A DNA stretch of 64,000 bases from Pararobbsia alpina. Lineage in GTDB: Bacteria; Pseudomonadota; Gammaproteobacteria; Burkholderiales; Burkholderiaceae. The stretch is taken from assembly GCF_902859895.1 (NCBI RefSeq), contig NZ_CADIKM010000007.1, forward strand, positions 182,077 to 246,076, read 5' to 3'. The position numbers and the translations under genes were made by a program. This document shows positions 45,620 through 55,924 of the stretch, piece after piece; position 1 is the stretch's first letter; the number at the start of each line of letters is the position of its first letter. Below the pieces are notes generated by a model. That model saw nothing but the letters and a program-made list of their open reading frames with translations, had not been told where the DNA came from and searched no databases.

Positions 45620-46819
45620 TTACTTCAAGACTTGCGCGATCGCGCTGGCAACGGCGTCGATGTTCTTCGTATTCAGCGCGGCGACACAGATACGGCCGGT
45701 GCTGACCGCGTAGATGCCGAACTCCGTGCGCAGGCGTTCGACCTGCTCGGCGCTCAGTCCCGTGTACGAGAACATTCCGCGTTGCTGCGCGACGAAGCCG
45801 AAGTCGCGCGTGGCGCCGACCTGCTTGAGCTTCTCGACGAGCGAGTTGCGCATCGTCCGGATGCGCTCGCGCATCTCGCCGAGTTCCTGTTCCCAGCTTG
45901 CACGCAGTTCGAGGTTGCCGAGCACGGCCGCCACGATCGCGCCGCCGTGGGTCGGCGGGTTCGAGTAGTTCGTGCGGATCACACGCTTGAGTTGCGACAG
46001 CACGCGCGCCGATTCATCCTTGCTCGAGGTCACGATCGACAGCGCGCCGACGCGTTCACCGTAGAGCGAGAACGACTTCGAGAACGAGCTCGAGACGAAG
46101 AAGTCGAGATCCGCATCCGCGAACCAGCGAACCGCCGTCGCATCGGCATCGATGCCGTCGGCGAAGCCCTGATAGGCGATGTCGAGGAAAGGCACGAGCT
46201 GCCGCGCCTTGGCGACTTCGATGATCTTCTTCCATTGCTCGGGCTTCAGATCCGCGCCGGTCGGGTTGTGGCAGCAGCCGTGCAGCACGACGATCGTGCC
46301 CGCGGCGTAAGACTCGAGCGCGCCGATCATGCCGGCGAAATTGACGCCATGCGTGGCCGGATCGTAATACGGATAGTTCACGACCTCGAAGCCGGCGCCT
46401 TCGAACAGCGCGCGATGGTTTTCCCAGCTCGGATCGCTGATGGCCACCTTGGCGTTCGGATTCAGGCGCTTGAGGAAGTCCGCGCCGATCTTCAGTGCAC
46501 CGGTGCCGCCGAGCGCTTGCGCGGTCAGCACGCGGCCCGCGGCGATCAGCGGCGAGTCGTTGCCGAGCAGAAGCTTCTGGACCGCCGAGTCATAGGCGGC
46601 AATGCCGTCGATGGGCAGGTAGCCGCGCGGCAAGGCGGCGTCGACGCGTGCCTTCTCAGTGTCGCGGACCGCCCGCAGCAGCGGAATCTTGCCTTCGTCG
46701 TTCGTGTAGACACCAACGCCCAAATTCACTTTCGTTGGGCGGGGATCGGCATTGAAGGCTTCATTGAGGCCCAGGATCGGGTCGCGCGGGGCGAGTTCGA
46801 CGGCGGAAAACAAGGTCAT
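45620..46819 (-). CDS. tyrB: Aromatic/aspartate aminotransferase (TyrB/AspC type)
   Basis: 399 residues from ATG 46819 (MTLFSAVELAPRDPILGLNE). Fold-type I, subgroup I-alpha: VNLGVGVYTNDEGKIPLL, LHGCCHNPTGADL, PFLDIAYQGFADG, and the PLP lysine in SSSFSKSFSLYGERVGAL. RTNYSNPPTHGG and C-terminal RICVAALNTKNI complete the pattern. It transaminates aspartate, tyrosine and phenylalanine with 2-oxoglutarate. The upstream in-frame extension is not conserved. Divergent from uvrB. Confidence 0.93.
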   Translation of the reverse strand: MTLFSAVELAPRDPILGLNEAFNADPRPTKVNLGVGVYTNDEGKIPLLRAVRDTEKARVDAALPRGYLPIDGIAAYDSAVQKLLLGNDSPLIAAGRVLTAQALGGTGALKIGADFLKRLNPNAKVAISDPSWENHRALFEGAGFEVVNYPYYDPATHGVNFAGMIGALESYAAGTIVVLHGCCHNPTGADLKPEQWKKIIEVAKARQLVPFLDIAYQGFADGIDADATAVRWFADADLDFFVSSSFSKSFSLYGERVGALSIVTSSKDESARVLSQLKRVIRTNYSNPPTHGGAIVAAVLGNLELRASWEQELGEMRERIRTMRNSLVEKLKQVGATRDFGFVAQQRGMFSYTGLSAEQVERLRTEFGIYAVSTGRICVAALNTKNIDAVASAIAQVLK

Positions 46820-46974
46820 TTGCCTGCTCGGATGAGGTTTGGGTAAGAGGTGGCGAAGCGCGTCAGATGTGCGGCTCAACAGGTTCTGAACCCGGTTCCC
46901 GACTATATTGAGCGAACCGGCTAGAATAGAGAATTCGGCCCTTTCTGAGTGCAACCGCATTCATTCTAGCGAAG

Positions 46975-49065
<2,091 letters not shown>

Positions 49066-49179
49066 TTCCTGCAACGGTGCGGGGTGGCGCGCCCAGCCGG
49101 GTGCGTCCGTTTTCCGGTAGACCATTTTGTAATGGATGTTTTCGCTCCAACGGCCGAGAACGGTGATAGACTTCCAGTT

Positions 49180-49198
49180 ATTGAGAATTGTTCGCATT
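49180..49198 (+). promoter_or_regulatory. Fur box upstream of ftrA
   Basis: ATTGAGAATTGTTCGCATT matches 16 of 19 positions of the Fur-box form AATGAGAATTATTCTCATT and lies 88 bp before the ftrA start. Confidence 0.75.
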
Positions 49199-49285
49199 AA
49201 CGTTCTTTGACGCATATAGGTTTACGGAGAACGTTGTCGCGAACGTGCTTAACGCGTCGTGGGACGGCGTGAACTGGGAGTGAAA

Positions 49286-49846
49286 ATGAAGTTAAAAGCA
49301 AACCAAGCCCGCTTGACCGGTGCTGTCGTGGCAGGGCTTTTCGCACTTGCATCGTGGAACGCATCGGCTGCCGAGTATCCGATCGGTAAGCACGTGATCC
49401 AGGGCGGGATGGAAATCGGGGCCGTATATCTGCAGCCGATCACGATGGATCCCGAAGGCATGATGCGCAAGGCTTCGGATTCGGACATTCACCTCGAGGC
49501 CGATATCCACGCGGTCAAGGACAATCCGACGGGCTTCGCCGAAGGCGACTGGATGCCCTATCTGCAGGTGCGCTACGAGTTGACCAAGGTCGGTACGACG
49601 CAGGCCGTGAAGGGTGACATGATGGCGATGGTCGCGAACGACGGGCCGCACTATGGCGACAACGTCAAGCTGTTCGGGCCGGGCAAGTATCACTTGAAAA
49701 TGTATGTCGAGGCACCGATGCAAACGGGCCATATGGCCTTTGGTCGTCACGTCGACAAGGAAACCGGTGTAGGTCCCTGGTTCAAACCGATCACGCTTGA
49801 ATACGATTTCCCATTCGCGGGCGTGGGCAAGAAGGGCGGGTACTGA
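49286..49846 (+). CDS. ftrA: Periplasmic P19-like iron uptake protein FtrA
   Basis: 186 residues from ATG 49286 (GGGAG upstream) with a signal peptide ending ASWNASAA. The mature part has the P19/Tpd family metal sites: YPIGKHVIQGGMEIGAVY, DIHLEADIHAVKDN, MMAMVANDGPHYGDN, and GHMAFGRHVDKETGVGPW. In Bordetella and Burkholderia FtrA binds periplasmic iron and copper for oxidation-coupled ferrous iron uptake. First gene of ftrABCD, with a Fur box upstream. Confidence 0.92.
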   Translation: MKLKANQARLTGAVVAGLFALASWNASAAEYPIGKHVIQGGMEIGAVYLQPITMDPEGMMRKASDSDIHLEADIHAVKDNPTGFAEGDWMPYLQVRYELTKVGTTQAVKGDMMAMVANDGPHYGDNVKLFGPGKYHLKMYVEAPMQTGHMAFGRHVDKETGVGPWFKPITLEYDFPFAGVGKKGGY

Positions 49847-49860
49847 AGTATGGAGCCGTC

Positions 49861-50196
49861 ATGAAAGTGAACCAGAAGTTGGCGCTGCTGGCACTGACCG
49901 CGACATTGTCCGGCGTTGCCCATGCGGAAGACTTGCCGACCTTCAAGTTGCAGATGGCCAACGGCAAAGTATCGCCGACGCGAATCGACGTGCCGGCCGG
50001 GAAGCGGATCAAGATCGCGATCACGAACTCGGGTACGAGTGCCGTCGAGTTCGAGAGCGTGCAGTTGCGCAAAGAGAAAGTGCTCGCACCGGGTGGGGAG
50101 TCCTTTGTGGTGATCGCGCCGCTCGATCCGGGCGAGTACAAGTTTTTCGACGATTTCAACCAGGCCACGGGCCAGGGCGTGATCGTCGCGAAGTAG
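49861..50196 (+). CDS. ftrB: Periplasmic cupredoxin-like protein FtrB
   Basis: 111 residues with a clear signal peptide (to LSGVAHA). A single cupredoxin-fold domain (TRIDVPAGKRIKIAITNSG, EFESVQLRKEKVLAPGG, VIAPLDPGEYKFFDDF). The mature chain has no Cys or His, so a type-1 copper site is impossible; the ExE/ExK cluster is like the acidic site of EfeO cupredoxin domains. In the Ftr system FtrB is thought to help oxidise or hand on iron. It follows ftrA by 14 bp. Confidence 0.88.
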   Translation: MKVNQKLALLALTATLSGVAHAEDLPTFKLQMANGKVSPTRIDVPAGKRIKIAITNSGTSAVEFESVQLRKEKVLAPGGESFVVIAPLDPGEYKFFDDFNQATGQGVIVAK

Positions 50197-50218
50197 TTAT
50201 TCAGAGTCGAGGAAGCCG

Positions 50219-51055
50219 ATGGGACAAATCCTTTTCATCGTATGGCGTGAAAGCGTCGAAGCGCTGTTGGTAGTGGGTATTCTTTACGCATGGCTGCGCA
50301 ATGGCGACGCCGTCGCGAGAAAGGGATTGCCCTGGCTATGGGGCGGCGTCGCGGTCGGAGTGCTGGCCGCGGTCGCACTGGGTGCGGCGATTGTGTTGTT
50401 CACCGAGGCGATGTCGAGCGACGCGCAGGACTATTTCCAAATCGCCATGGTGCTGATTGCCTGCGTGCTGGTCGTCCAGATGGTGCTCTGGATGCGTCAT
50501 CACGGCCGTACGCTCAAACGCGAGATGGAAGCCTCGCTCGCGGAGCGCACGCGCAATGCGAACTGGTGGGGCATTACGTTGCTTGTCGCGCTGGCCATCG
50601 CACGCGAAGGCAGTGAGACAGTCATCTTCCTGTATGGGATCGGGCTGGGTCAGAACGGCCATGTCAATGGCTCGCAGTTGCTCGCGATCGTGCTCGGCCT
50701 CGGGCTTGCATTGCTGACGTTCTATGTTCTGCAGCTCGGGGGCAAGATATTTTCGTGGCGCCAGTTTTTCCGCGTCACGGAGATCATGCTGTTCTTTCTT
50801 GCGGCGGGCCTGTTCGAAACGGGTATCGACAAGCTCATCGACAAGGAGATTCTGCCGGCCGGACGTACGCTCTGGGATAGCAGCTGGCTGCTTGACGATT
50901 CCCATCCGTTCGGCGGTCTCGTCGCGACGCTGACCGGTTATCGCGCGCATCCTTCGATGACCAATCTCGTTGCCTATGGGGTCTATTGGGCGGTGCTTTG
51001 GGCACTGAGCCGCTATATGCGCCCAGCGGCCAAGACGCAGCAACGGCCGGCATGA
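50219..51055 (+). CDS. ftrC: Ftr1-family iron permease FtrC
   Basis: 278 residues, about seven membrane helices. The two REXXE iron-transfer motifs of Ftr1/EfeU permeases are at R10-E14 (WRESVEALL) and R129-E133 (AREGSETVIF). It moves ferric iron produced in the periplasm into the cytosol. Its stop overlaps the start of ftrD as ATGA. Confidence 0.94.
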   Translation: MGQILFIVWRESVEALLVVGILYAWLRNGDAVARKGLPWLWGGVAVGVLAAVALGAAIVLFTEAMSSDAQDYFQIAMVLIACVLVVQMVLWMRHHGRTLKREMEASLAERTRNANWWGITLLVALAIAREGSETVIFLYGIGLGQNGHVNGSQLLAIVLGLGLALLTFYVLQLGGKIFSWRQFFRVTEIMLFFLAAGLFETGIDKLIDKEILPAGRTLWDSSWLLDDSHPFGGLVATLTGYRAHPSMTNLVAYGVYWAVLWALSRYMRPAAKTQQRPA

Positions 51056-52461
51056 GTTCGGTCATCCACCAGCCAGTCTTGCGAGGCGGGCGCCTCGCAA
51101 GACTCGGGCATTGGATGCAGCGAAACGCGAAGGCGATCCGCGCCATCCAGTGGGCGGTCGTGCTCGTTTACGGGATCCTGATCATCGTGCCCGCCGTCAC
51201 GCCGCTGCCCGGCGATACGGCGCATCTCTGGAACAATCTGACGATCTTCGCGCAGTTCGTGTTCTGGGGCATCTGGTGGCCCTTCGTGCTGTTGTCGATG
51301 GTGCTGCTCGGGCGGATCTGGTGCGGGGTGCTGTGTCCGGAGGGAACGCTGTCGGAGTTCGCGAGCAAGTACGGCCGCGGCTGGGCGATTCCACACTGGA
51401 TGCGGTGGGGCGGCTGGCCTTTCGTCGCGTTCGCGTTGACCACGGTCTATGGTCAGATGGTCAGTGTCTATCAGTACCCGAAGGCGGTGCTGCTGATCCT
51501 CGGCGGCTCGACCGCCGCGGCGATCGTGATCGGTTACCTCTACGGGCGCGAGAAACGCGTCTGGTGCAAATACCTGTGTCCGGTCAATGGCGTGTTTTCA
51601 CTGCTTTCCCGCCTCGCACCGTTTCACTATCGGGTCGACGAAGAGGCATGGCGCCGGTCCTACAAGGAAGGGGAACACGGCCATCGCGTGATTCCGATCA
51701 ACTGTGCGCCCTTGGTCCCGCTGCGCAATATGAAGGGCAATGCGGATTGCCATATGTGCTCCCGCTGCAGCGGTCATCGCGATGCGATCGAATTGAGCTT
51801 GCGTTCGCCGTCGACCGAAGTGGTCGTTTTCGGCGAAAAGCAGGCGAACCCCTGGGACACCGCACTGGTGCTCTATGGTTTGCTCGGCATCGCCATCGGC
51901 GCATTCCACTGGACGGCCAGCCCCTGGTTTGTCGTGATCAAGCAATGGGCGGCCGGCTGGCTGATCGATCGCAACATCCTGTGGCCGCTCGACACGAACG
52001 CGCCGTGGTTCCTGCTCACGCATTACCCGGACCATAACGATGTGTTCTCGTGGCTCGACGGTGGGCTCGTCGTCGGCTATATCGTTGCGACCGGGCTGGT
52101 CTATGGAACCGCGTTGCTGGCCCTGCTTGCGCTCGGTACGCGGATACTGGGTCCCTGGCGTTTCAGGCGTCTTCATCATTTCGCGCAGGCGCTGATTCCC
52201 CTCGCGGGCGTGGGGGTGTTCCTCGGCTTGTCCGCGACGACGCTTTCGATTCTGCGTGCCGAGCATATCAACCTCGGTTGGGCGAGCGACGTCAGGCTGC
52301 TGATCCTTTCGATTGCCAACGTATGGAGTGCGTGGCTTGCGGTGCGCGTGGTGGGTCGACATGCGACGAACTGGGTTGCGCGCGTGGGTGCGTGGGCCTG
52401 CTTTGTCGCCGCGCTGGCCGTGGTCGATAGCGCGTGGTGGTTGATGTTCTGGCATTGGTAA
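51052..52461 (+). CDS. ftrD: Membrane polyferredoxin FtrD (NapH/RdxA-like)
   Basis: 469 residues from ATG 51052. Several membrane helices carry cytosolic Cys motifs GRIWCGVLCPEG and WCKYLCPVNG, and a further cluster CHMCSRCSGH. FtrD is proposed to take electrons from the oxidation of ferrous iron, closing the redox loop of FtrABCD. A strong terminator follows at 52502-52545. Confidence 0.92.
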   Translation: MSSVIHQPVLRGGRLARLGHWMQRNAKAIRAIQWAVVLVYGILIIVPAVTPLPGDTAHLWNNLTIFAQFVFWGIWWPFVLLSMVLLGRIWCGVLCPEGTLSEFASKYGRGWAIPHWMRWGGWPFVAFALTTVYGQMVSVYQYPKAVLLILGGSTAAAIVIGYLYGREKRVWCKYLCPVNGVFSLLSRLAPFHYRVDEEAWRRSYKEGEHGHRVIPINCAPLVPLRNMKGNADCHMCSRCSGHRDAIELSLRSPSTEVVVFGEKQANPWDTALVLYGLLGIAIGAFHWTASPWFVVIKQWAAGWLIDRNILWPLDTNAPWFLLTHYPDHNDVFSWLDGGLVVGYIVATGLVYGTALLALLALGTRILGPWRFRRLHHFAQALIPLAGVGVFLGLSATTLSILRAEHINLGWASDVRLLILSIANVWSAWLAVRVVGRHATNWVARVGAWACFVAALAVVDSAWWLMFWHW

Positions 52462-52501
52462 GCCACGGGCGCGGAGCGCTTGGGGCATAAACTTGGGGCA
52501 T

Positions 52502-52545
52502 AAAAAATCCCCGCTAGCGAACGATGTTCCTAGCGGGGATTTTTT
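52502..52545 (+). terminator. Intrinsic terminator of ftrABCD
   Basis: Perfect 16-bp arms at 52502-52517 (AAAAAATCCCCGCTAG) and 52530-52545 with a 12-base loop, ending in six T. A duplicated CTTGGGGCATAAA lies just before it. Confidence 0.95.
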
Positions 52546-52550
52546 GTTGT

Positions 52551-52629
52551 TTGAACAAGTGCAGCAATCCTCCGTCAGGGGGGAGGATTGCGCGGACGGC
52601 GTAGCCGTCCTCTTTGACGCTCAGTGCGA
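52551..52629 (+). repeat. Two-hairpin dispersed element, copy B
   Basis: Starts TTGAACAAGTGC, 6 bp after the ftr terminator, and ends ACGCTCAGTGCGAC, like copy A at 17372-17457. Hairpin 1: arms AATCCTCC and GGAGGATT around GTCAGGGG. Hairpin 2: arms GGACGGC and GCCGTCC around GTA. Stem sequences differ from copy A but pair perfectly; flanks and the TCAGGG loop are kept. The rest of the 346-bp gap to hmuP (52630-52807) holds no gene I recognise. Confidence 0.6.
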
Positions 52630-52765
52630 CCTCTCGATCGAGGGAGTGAACGGCTTCGCGTGGGAACGAAAAAAATGGCATGGCTTGCGGATCATGACGG
52701 ATCGCCAACTGCACGAAGGGGTCTAGTCTTGCGTGAAGGCGGGTCACGTGGGCTGGCTAGCCAAA

Positions 52766-52782
52766 CACCTCGTTAAGAGGTG
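52766..52782 (-). terminator. Possible hmuP terminator hairpin
   Basis: CACCTC and GAGGTG arms with a 5-base loop, followed on the minus strand by only TTT. It lies 26 bp after the hmuP stop; weak but well placed. Confidence 0.4.
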
Positions 52783-52807
52783 GTCCCCACAATACTCGGT
52801 ACGACTT

Positions 52808-53023
52808 TTACTTCGTCAAAATCAGCTTGCCGGCGCGTGTCGTGCGCAGTTGGTAGCACTGACCATTATGGTGGATGTTCACCGTGACTTGGCCTTGCAA
52901 CAATGCCGCGCTGTTGAGTGCCTTCGGACCGGTCAGCGTCGGTGCGCCGCCCGTGTCGACTCGCGCCATTGGCGCGCGAACGCGCAACGTGGGACGAGAT
53001 ACCGGATTCCTCGACGGGTTCAT
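52808..53023 (-). CDS. hmuP: Hemin uptake protein HmuP
   Basis: 71 residues. The C-terminal core, LNSAALLQGQVTVNIHHNGQ followed by CYQLRTTRAGKLILTK, is the complete HemP/HmuP domain. In Bradyrhizobium and Burkholderia HmuP activates transcription of the haem receptor gene. No haem receptor is nearby, so it would act in trans. The N terminus is variable; an internal ATG at residue 19 could also start it. Fur-like box upstream. Confidence 0.88.
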   Translation of the reverse strand: MNPSRNPVSRPTLRVRAPMARVDTGGAPTLTGPKALNSAALLQGQVTVNIHHNGQCYQLRTTRAGKLILTK

Positions 53024-53060
53024 GATCTGGCAGCTCCTTGCTTGCGATAGGTTCTATAGT

Positions 53061-53079
53061 AATGAGAACGATTCGCGTA
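53061..53079 (-). promoter_or_regulatory. Fur-like box upstream of hmuP
   Basis: AATGAGAACGATTCGCGTA matches about 14 of 19 Fur-box positions, with the AATGAGAA half exact; 38 bp before the hmuP start. Confidence 0.55.
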
Positions 53080-53144
53080 TTCAAGTGGCAGATTTCAATT
53101 GGAGTACACGGCCGATAGCTTTAGTAGTAAAGGGCCGTGCCGTC

Positions 53145-53627
53145 CTAGTGCAGCGCGTCCGGCAGGTCGCCCGTGTGGGCAAACTGGCGGATCAGCCGGA
53201 CCGTGTCGATATCCGCTTCGCGGTAGGCGGACTTGACGATTTCCAGTGTCTGGCGCTCGTCGGTTCCGCTCGGCTCGGGCAGGGTGGTCGAGTATTCGAA
53301 GCGCAGGAACAGCTGCAATTCGTCGGGGGCTTCGATGGTCATGGTCAACGTGCCGCCGACATGCGCTTCGGTCGGCGCGATCTCGTAGCGGACCCGCTCG
53401 GTCGGCGTCAGCGTGACACGATCGCGTACGGTCGCGACGCCGTAGTCCAATTCGCGCTCGAGCGTGTCACCCTCGCGTTTCAGGATCGTGCAGTTGTCGA
53501 GCCCGGCCACGAACAGCTGCGGCCGTTCGACGCGCAGCAGCAGGCCTTGCCATACCTGCTCGCGCGTCAGCGGATCGAGCAGGGGATTCAGCGGATCGTT
53601 GATCTGGATCAGATGTTCAAAATTCAA
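53145..53627 (-). CDS. SRPBCC-family protein (DUF1857/AtaL-like)
   Basis: 160 residues from a TTG at 53627 (preceded by GAGGAAG), giving MNFEHLIQINDPLNPLLDPL, the conserved start of this family. It continues with LTREQVWQGLLLRVERPQLF, then LDYGVATVRDRVTLTP and SAYREADIDTVRLIRQF. SRPBCC folds bind lipids or small hydrophobic ligands; the function of this subgroup is unknown. An ATG at 53672 would add 15 residues. Confidence 0.82.
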   Translation of the reverse strand: MNFEHLIQINDPLNPLLDPLTREQVWQGLLLRVERPQLFVAGLDNCTILKREGDTLERELDYGVATVRDRVTLTPTERVRYEIAPTEAHVGGTLTMTIEAPDELQLFLRFEYSTTLPEPSGTDERQTLEIVKSAYREADIDTVRLIRQFAHTGDLPDALH

Positions 53628-53718
53628 GGGTACGACTTCCTCTATCAAGCTTGGCGACCAGGCCCTGCGCATGCGCGGCCCGCTCGCAGTTTGTCCTGCG
53701 GTTTGTCCAGCCACCGTC

Positions 53719-54120
53719 TCAAGCGCCGGCAGTCAGGCTCGTGCGGATGTCGATCGGCCGACTGAGGATCTTGTGGACCGGACACGCATTGGCGACCTGC
53801 AGCAGCCGTTCGCGTTGCGTATCGTCGAGCGGGCCATGCAGGCTCACTTCGCGATCGATCGTGGAGCCGTCCTCGCCGGTCGCGAGGAATAGCTTCACAT
53901 CGATATGCTCGAGCGGCCAGCCTTTGCGTTCAGCATACATCTTGACGGTGATCGCGGTGCAAGCCCCCAGGCCCGAAAGCAGCAATGCAAACGGCGCGGG
54001 GCCGCTGTCGCCGCCACCGGCCGAGATCGGCTCGTCGCCCAGCCATGTGTGTTGCCCATCGCCTAGCGAGACCCGGTAGTTCGGGCCCGTGAACACTGCA
54101 CTGACCTGGGTAACGTCCAT
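53719..54120 (-). CDS. OsmC-family peroxiredoxin
   Basis: 133 residues from ATG 54120 (a GGAG lies 6 bases upstream). The two peroxidatic/resolving cysteines are C54 in LGACTAITVKMYAERKGWPL and C113 in ANACPVHKIL. FALLLSGLGAC is typical of OsmC/YhfA-like proteins, which reduce organic hydroperoxides. Divergent from a LysR regulator that may control it. Confidence 0.9.
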   Translation of the reverse strand: MDVTQVSAVFTGPNYRVSLGDGQHTWLGDEPISAGGGDSGPAPFALLLSGLGACTAITVKMYAERKGWPLEHIDVKLFLATGEDGSTIDREVSLHGPLDDTQRERLLQVANACPVHKILSRPIDIRTSLTAGA

Positions 54121-54461
54121 CCCACGCTCCATGATGTTAGCCGACTCGTATTGTGACGCAGTTCGCCGTGGCCGACGCGCGACAGATCGCCGCTGTGAGG
54201 ACGGCGAGCGGGAGCGGCGTGCGTCGGGCACGGGCTCGCGATGCCGGAACGTGCCGCATGACCGGGATGGGGCATATCATAGCGACGATTGCAAGGTGGA
54301 TACAGGGCGGCCCGCAGCCCGCCCACCGACGAGGTGTCGTTCGCCGGGGGGCGGTACACGGCTACAAGAATAATGAAGGCTATTCGAAAGAAATGAACAA
54401 GCCTGTGGCCCGCTCGATTGACAGGCCGAGCGTGTTGTTTCCTCACGGATCTGGATGAACT
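54121..54461. other. Divergent intergenic region, no gene recognised
   Basis: 341 bp between osmC-like and LysR genes. It must contain both promoters. A -35-like TTGACA lies at 54418-54423 but has no convincing -10. No coding signal seen. Confidence 0.4.
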
Positions 54462-55505
54462 ATGGACTGGCAGAATCAGGATCTGAACGACTTGATGTAC
54501 TTCAGCCAAATTGTCGACAACGGCGGGTTTTCAGCGGCGGAGCGTGTGCTTGGCGTATCGAAGTCGCGGCTGTCGAGGCGGCTGTCCGATCTCGAGGCCA
54601 AGCTCGGCGTGCGTCTGCTTCAGCGTTCGACGCGTCGTCTCGCATTGACCGAGGCGGGCCGGGTATTCTACGAACATTGTTCGGCGATGCTCGCCGAGGC
54701 GCGCGCTGCGCTCGAGACCGTCTCGCAGTTGCGGGCGGCCCCGCGTGGAACGGTTCGCGTGTCATGCCCGGTGACGGTGTCGCATATGTTTCTGTCGCCG
54801 ATGCTGCCAAGGTTTCTGAGCCAGTACCCCGAGGTCAAGATTGAAGTCGAGGTGACCAACCGCGTGGCCGACCTGTACGAGGACGGTATCGACGTAGCGC
54901 TGCGGGTGCGCTCTGAACCGCCTCGCAGTGAAAACGTGATCGTGCGGCCGCTGATGACCACCCATCAGTTGCTCGTTGCTGCGCCTTCTCTGCTTGAACG
55001 GCTCGGCAGACCTCAGTCTGTCGACGACCTCGGCCGTTTCGATACGCTGGACCTGCCTGTCGAGGACGGCCGCCACGTGTTCCACCTCGAAGGCCCGAAT
55101 GGTGAGCGTCGCGATATCGTGCACACGCCGCGCCTGGTCACCGCCGATATCGGCTCGATCTTCGCCAGCTTGCAGGCGGGCATCGGCATCGCCGTGCTGC
55201 CCGAGATGAATTTCGCACCGGCCATGTCGGACGGATCACTTGTACCCGTTCTGCCGGGCTGGTCGTCGCCCAAGCCGAATTTCCATGCGGCGTTCCTTTC
55301 GCGGCAAGGGCTCGCGCCTGCTGTACGCGTATTCATTGATTTCCTTGTCGAGGCTTTCCGCAATCCCGATGTCCCAAAGTGTTTTCGCAACGAGGACGGG
55401 GAGGTCGATGAGTCGCGGATGAACGAGCGCGAACAGGCGCTGCATCGCGAACATCTCGCAGCACGATCAAAGTTGGAAAAAGGCGTCCACCGCACAGTGG
55501 GCTAG
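54462..55505 (+). CDS. LysR-family transcriptional regulator
   Basis: 347 residues. HTH in the first 65 residues (LMYFSQIVDNGGFSAAERVL, SKSRLSRRLSDLEAKLGVRL, RLALTEAGRVFYEH), followed by a periplasmic-binding-like effector domain (VRVSCPVTVSHMFLSPML, DIGSIFASLQAGIGIAVLPE). It belongs to the AaeR/DsdC-like LysR group with the STRRLALTEAG motif. The C terminus has a charged tail of about 35 residues. The divergent OsmC gene is the obvious candidate target. Confidence 0.9.
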   Translation: MDWQNQDLNDLMYFSQIVDNGGFSAAERVLGVSKSRLSRRLSDLEAKLGVRLLQRSTRRLALTEAGRVFYEHCSAMLAEARAALETVSQLRAAPRGTVRVSCPVTVSHMFLSPMLPRFLSQYPEVKIEVEVTNRVADLYEDGIDVALRVRSEPPRSENVIVRPLMTTHQLLVAAPSLLERLGRPQSVDDLGRFDTLDLPVEDGRHVFHLEGPNGERRDIVHTPRLVTADIGSIFASLQAGIGIAVLPEMNFAPAMSDGSLVPVLPGWSSPKPNFHAAFLSRQGLAPAVRVFIDFLVEAFRNPDVPKCFRNEDGEVDESRMNEREQALHREHLAARSKLEKGVHRTVG

Positions 55506-55608
55506 GGATCGAGCCGCGCTTCCTGCCACGTGGTCGGCCATGCCTGAATGCGTCGTGTAATCCTTCATTTATTCCATTTGCGCCCGCCGCCACATGACGG
55601 ATAGTTCT

Positions 55609-55637
55609 TTGGCGCGCTCGGGATCGCTGGCTATATT
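55609..55637 (+). promoter_or_regulatory. Sigma-70 promoter of an orphan transcript
   Basis: TTGGCG (55609-55614), exactly 17 bp, TATATT (55632-55637). There is no plus-strand protein gene downstream before the terminator at 55819-55845. Confidence 0.6.
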
Positions 55638-55643
55638 GGAGAC

Positions 55644-55848
55644 TCACTTTTGCAATGGGGGTGCCCGTGCGGAAGAGAATGGCCGCTATATCTAGCGAGG
55701 CCAATAGGGCAGACGGCGCCAACCGTGTCGACGACGGGCAACGCTGACGGAAACGGTGTATGTACTCCTTCAGGTCACACACTGCTTTCGAGCCCGAATG
55801 CGCCGTGTGCGCAAACACAAAGGCCCCCGCCTAGCGGGGGCCTTTACT
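55644..55848 (+). ncRNA. Putative structured small RNA, about 205 nt
   Basis: Delimited by the promoter at 55609-55637 and the terminator at 55819-55845. Internal pairing is visible: TGCCC pairs with GGGCA around a hairpin whose CGCTA and TAGCG arms enclose TATC, extended by GGCC/GGCC. Further on, ACCGT pairs with ACGGT. The only frames inside are short and unlike known proteins. I do not recognise the family; it lacks obvious 6S, TPP or glycine-riboswitch motifs. Confidence 0.4.
55819..55845. terminator. Strong hairpin terminator
   Basis: AAAGGCCCCCGC (55819-55830) pairs perfectly with 55834-55845 around CTA. T-rich sequence on both sides lets it end both the putative small RNA (plus) and bfd (minus). 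Confidence 0.85.
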
Positions 55849-55924
55849 TTGTATGGTAGGGGTTTGGAGCGAGAAGCTTTGCCAGGGCGAACCCGTGTGA
55901 TGCCGTTGAAGGCCCGTCGAAGTG

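Larger units (their letters stand above)
55506..55924. other. Gene-free region holding a putative small RNA unit
   Basis: 419 bp between the LysR gene and bfd. No protein gene recognised. It contains a good sigma-70 promoter, a structured stretch and a strong terminator on the plus strand, listed separately. Confidence 0.6.

Noticed and set aside
45632..46846. 404-codon frame antisense to tyrB
   Set aside because: Shadow frame; the minus strand encodes a complete aminotransferase with its PLP lysine.
46820..46974. LexA box for uvrB
   Set aside because: No CTGT-N8-ACAG in the uvrB upstream region.
52493..52747. Short frames on both strands after ftrABCD
   Set aside because: They run through a terminator and the two-hairpin element; no recognisable product on its own.
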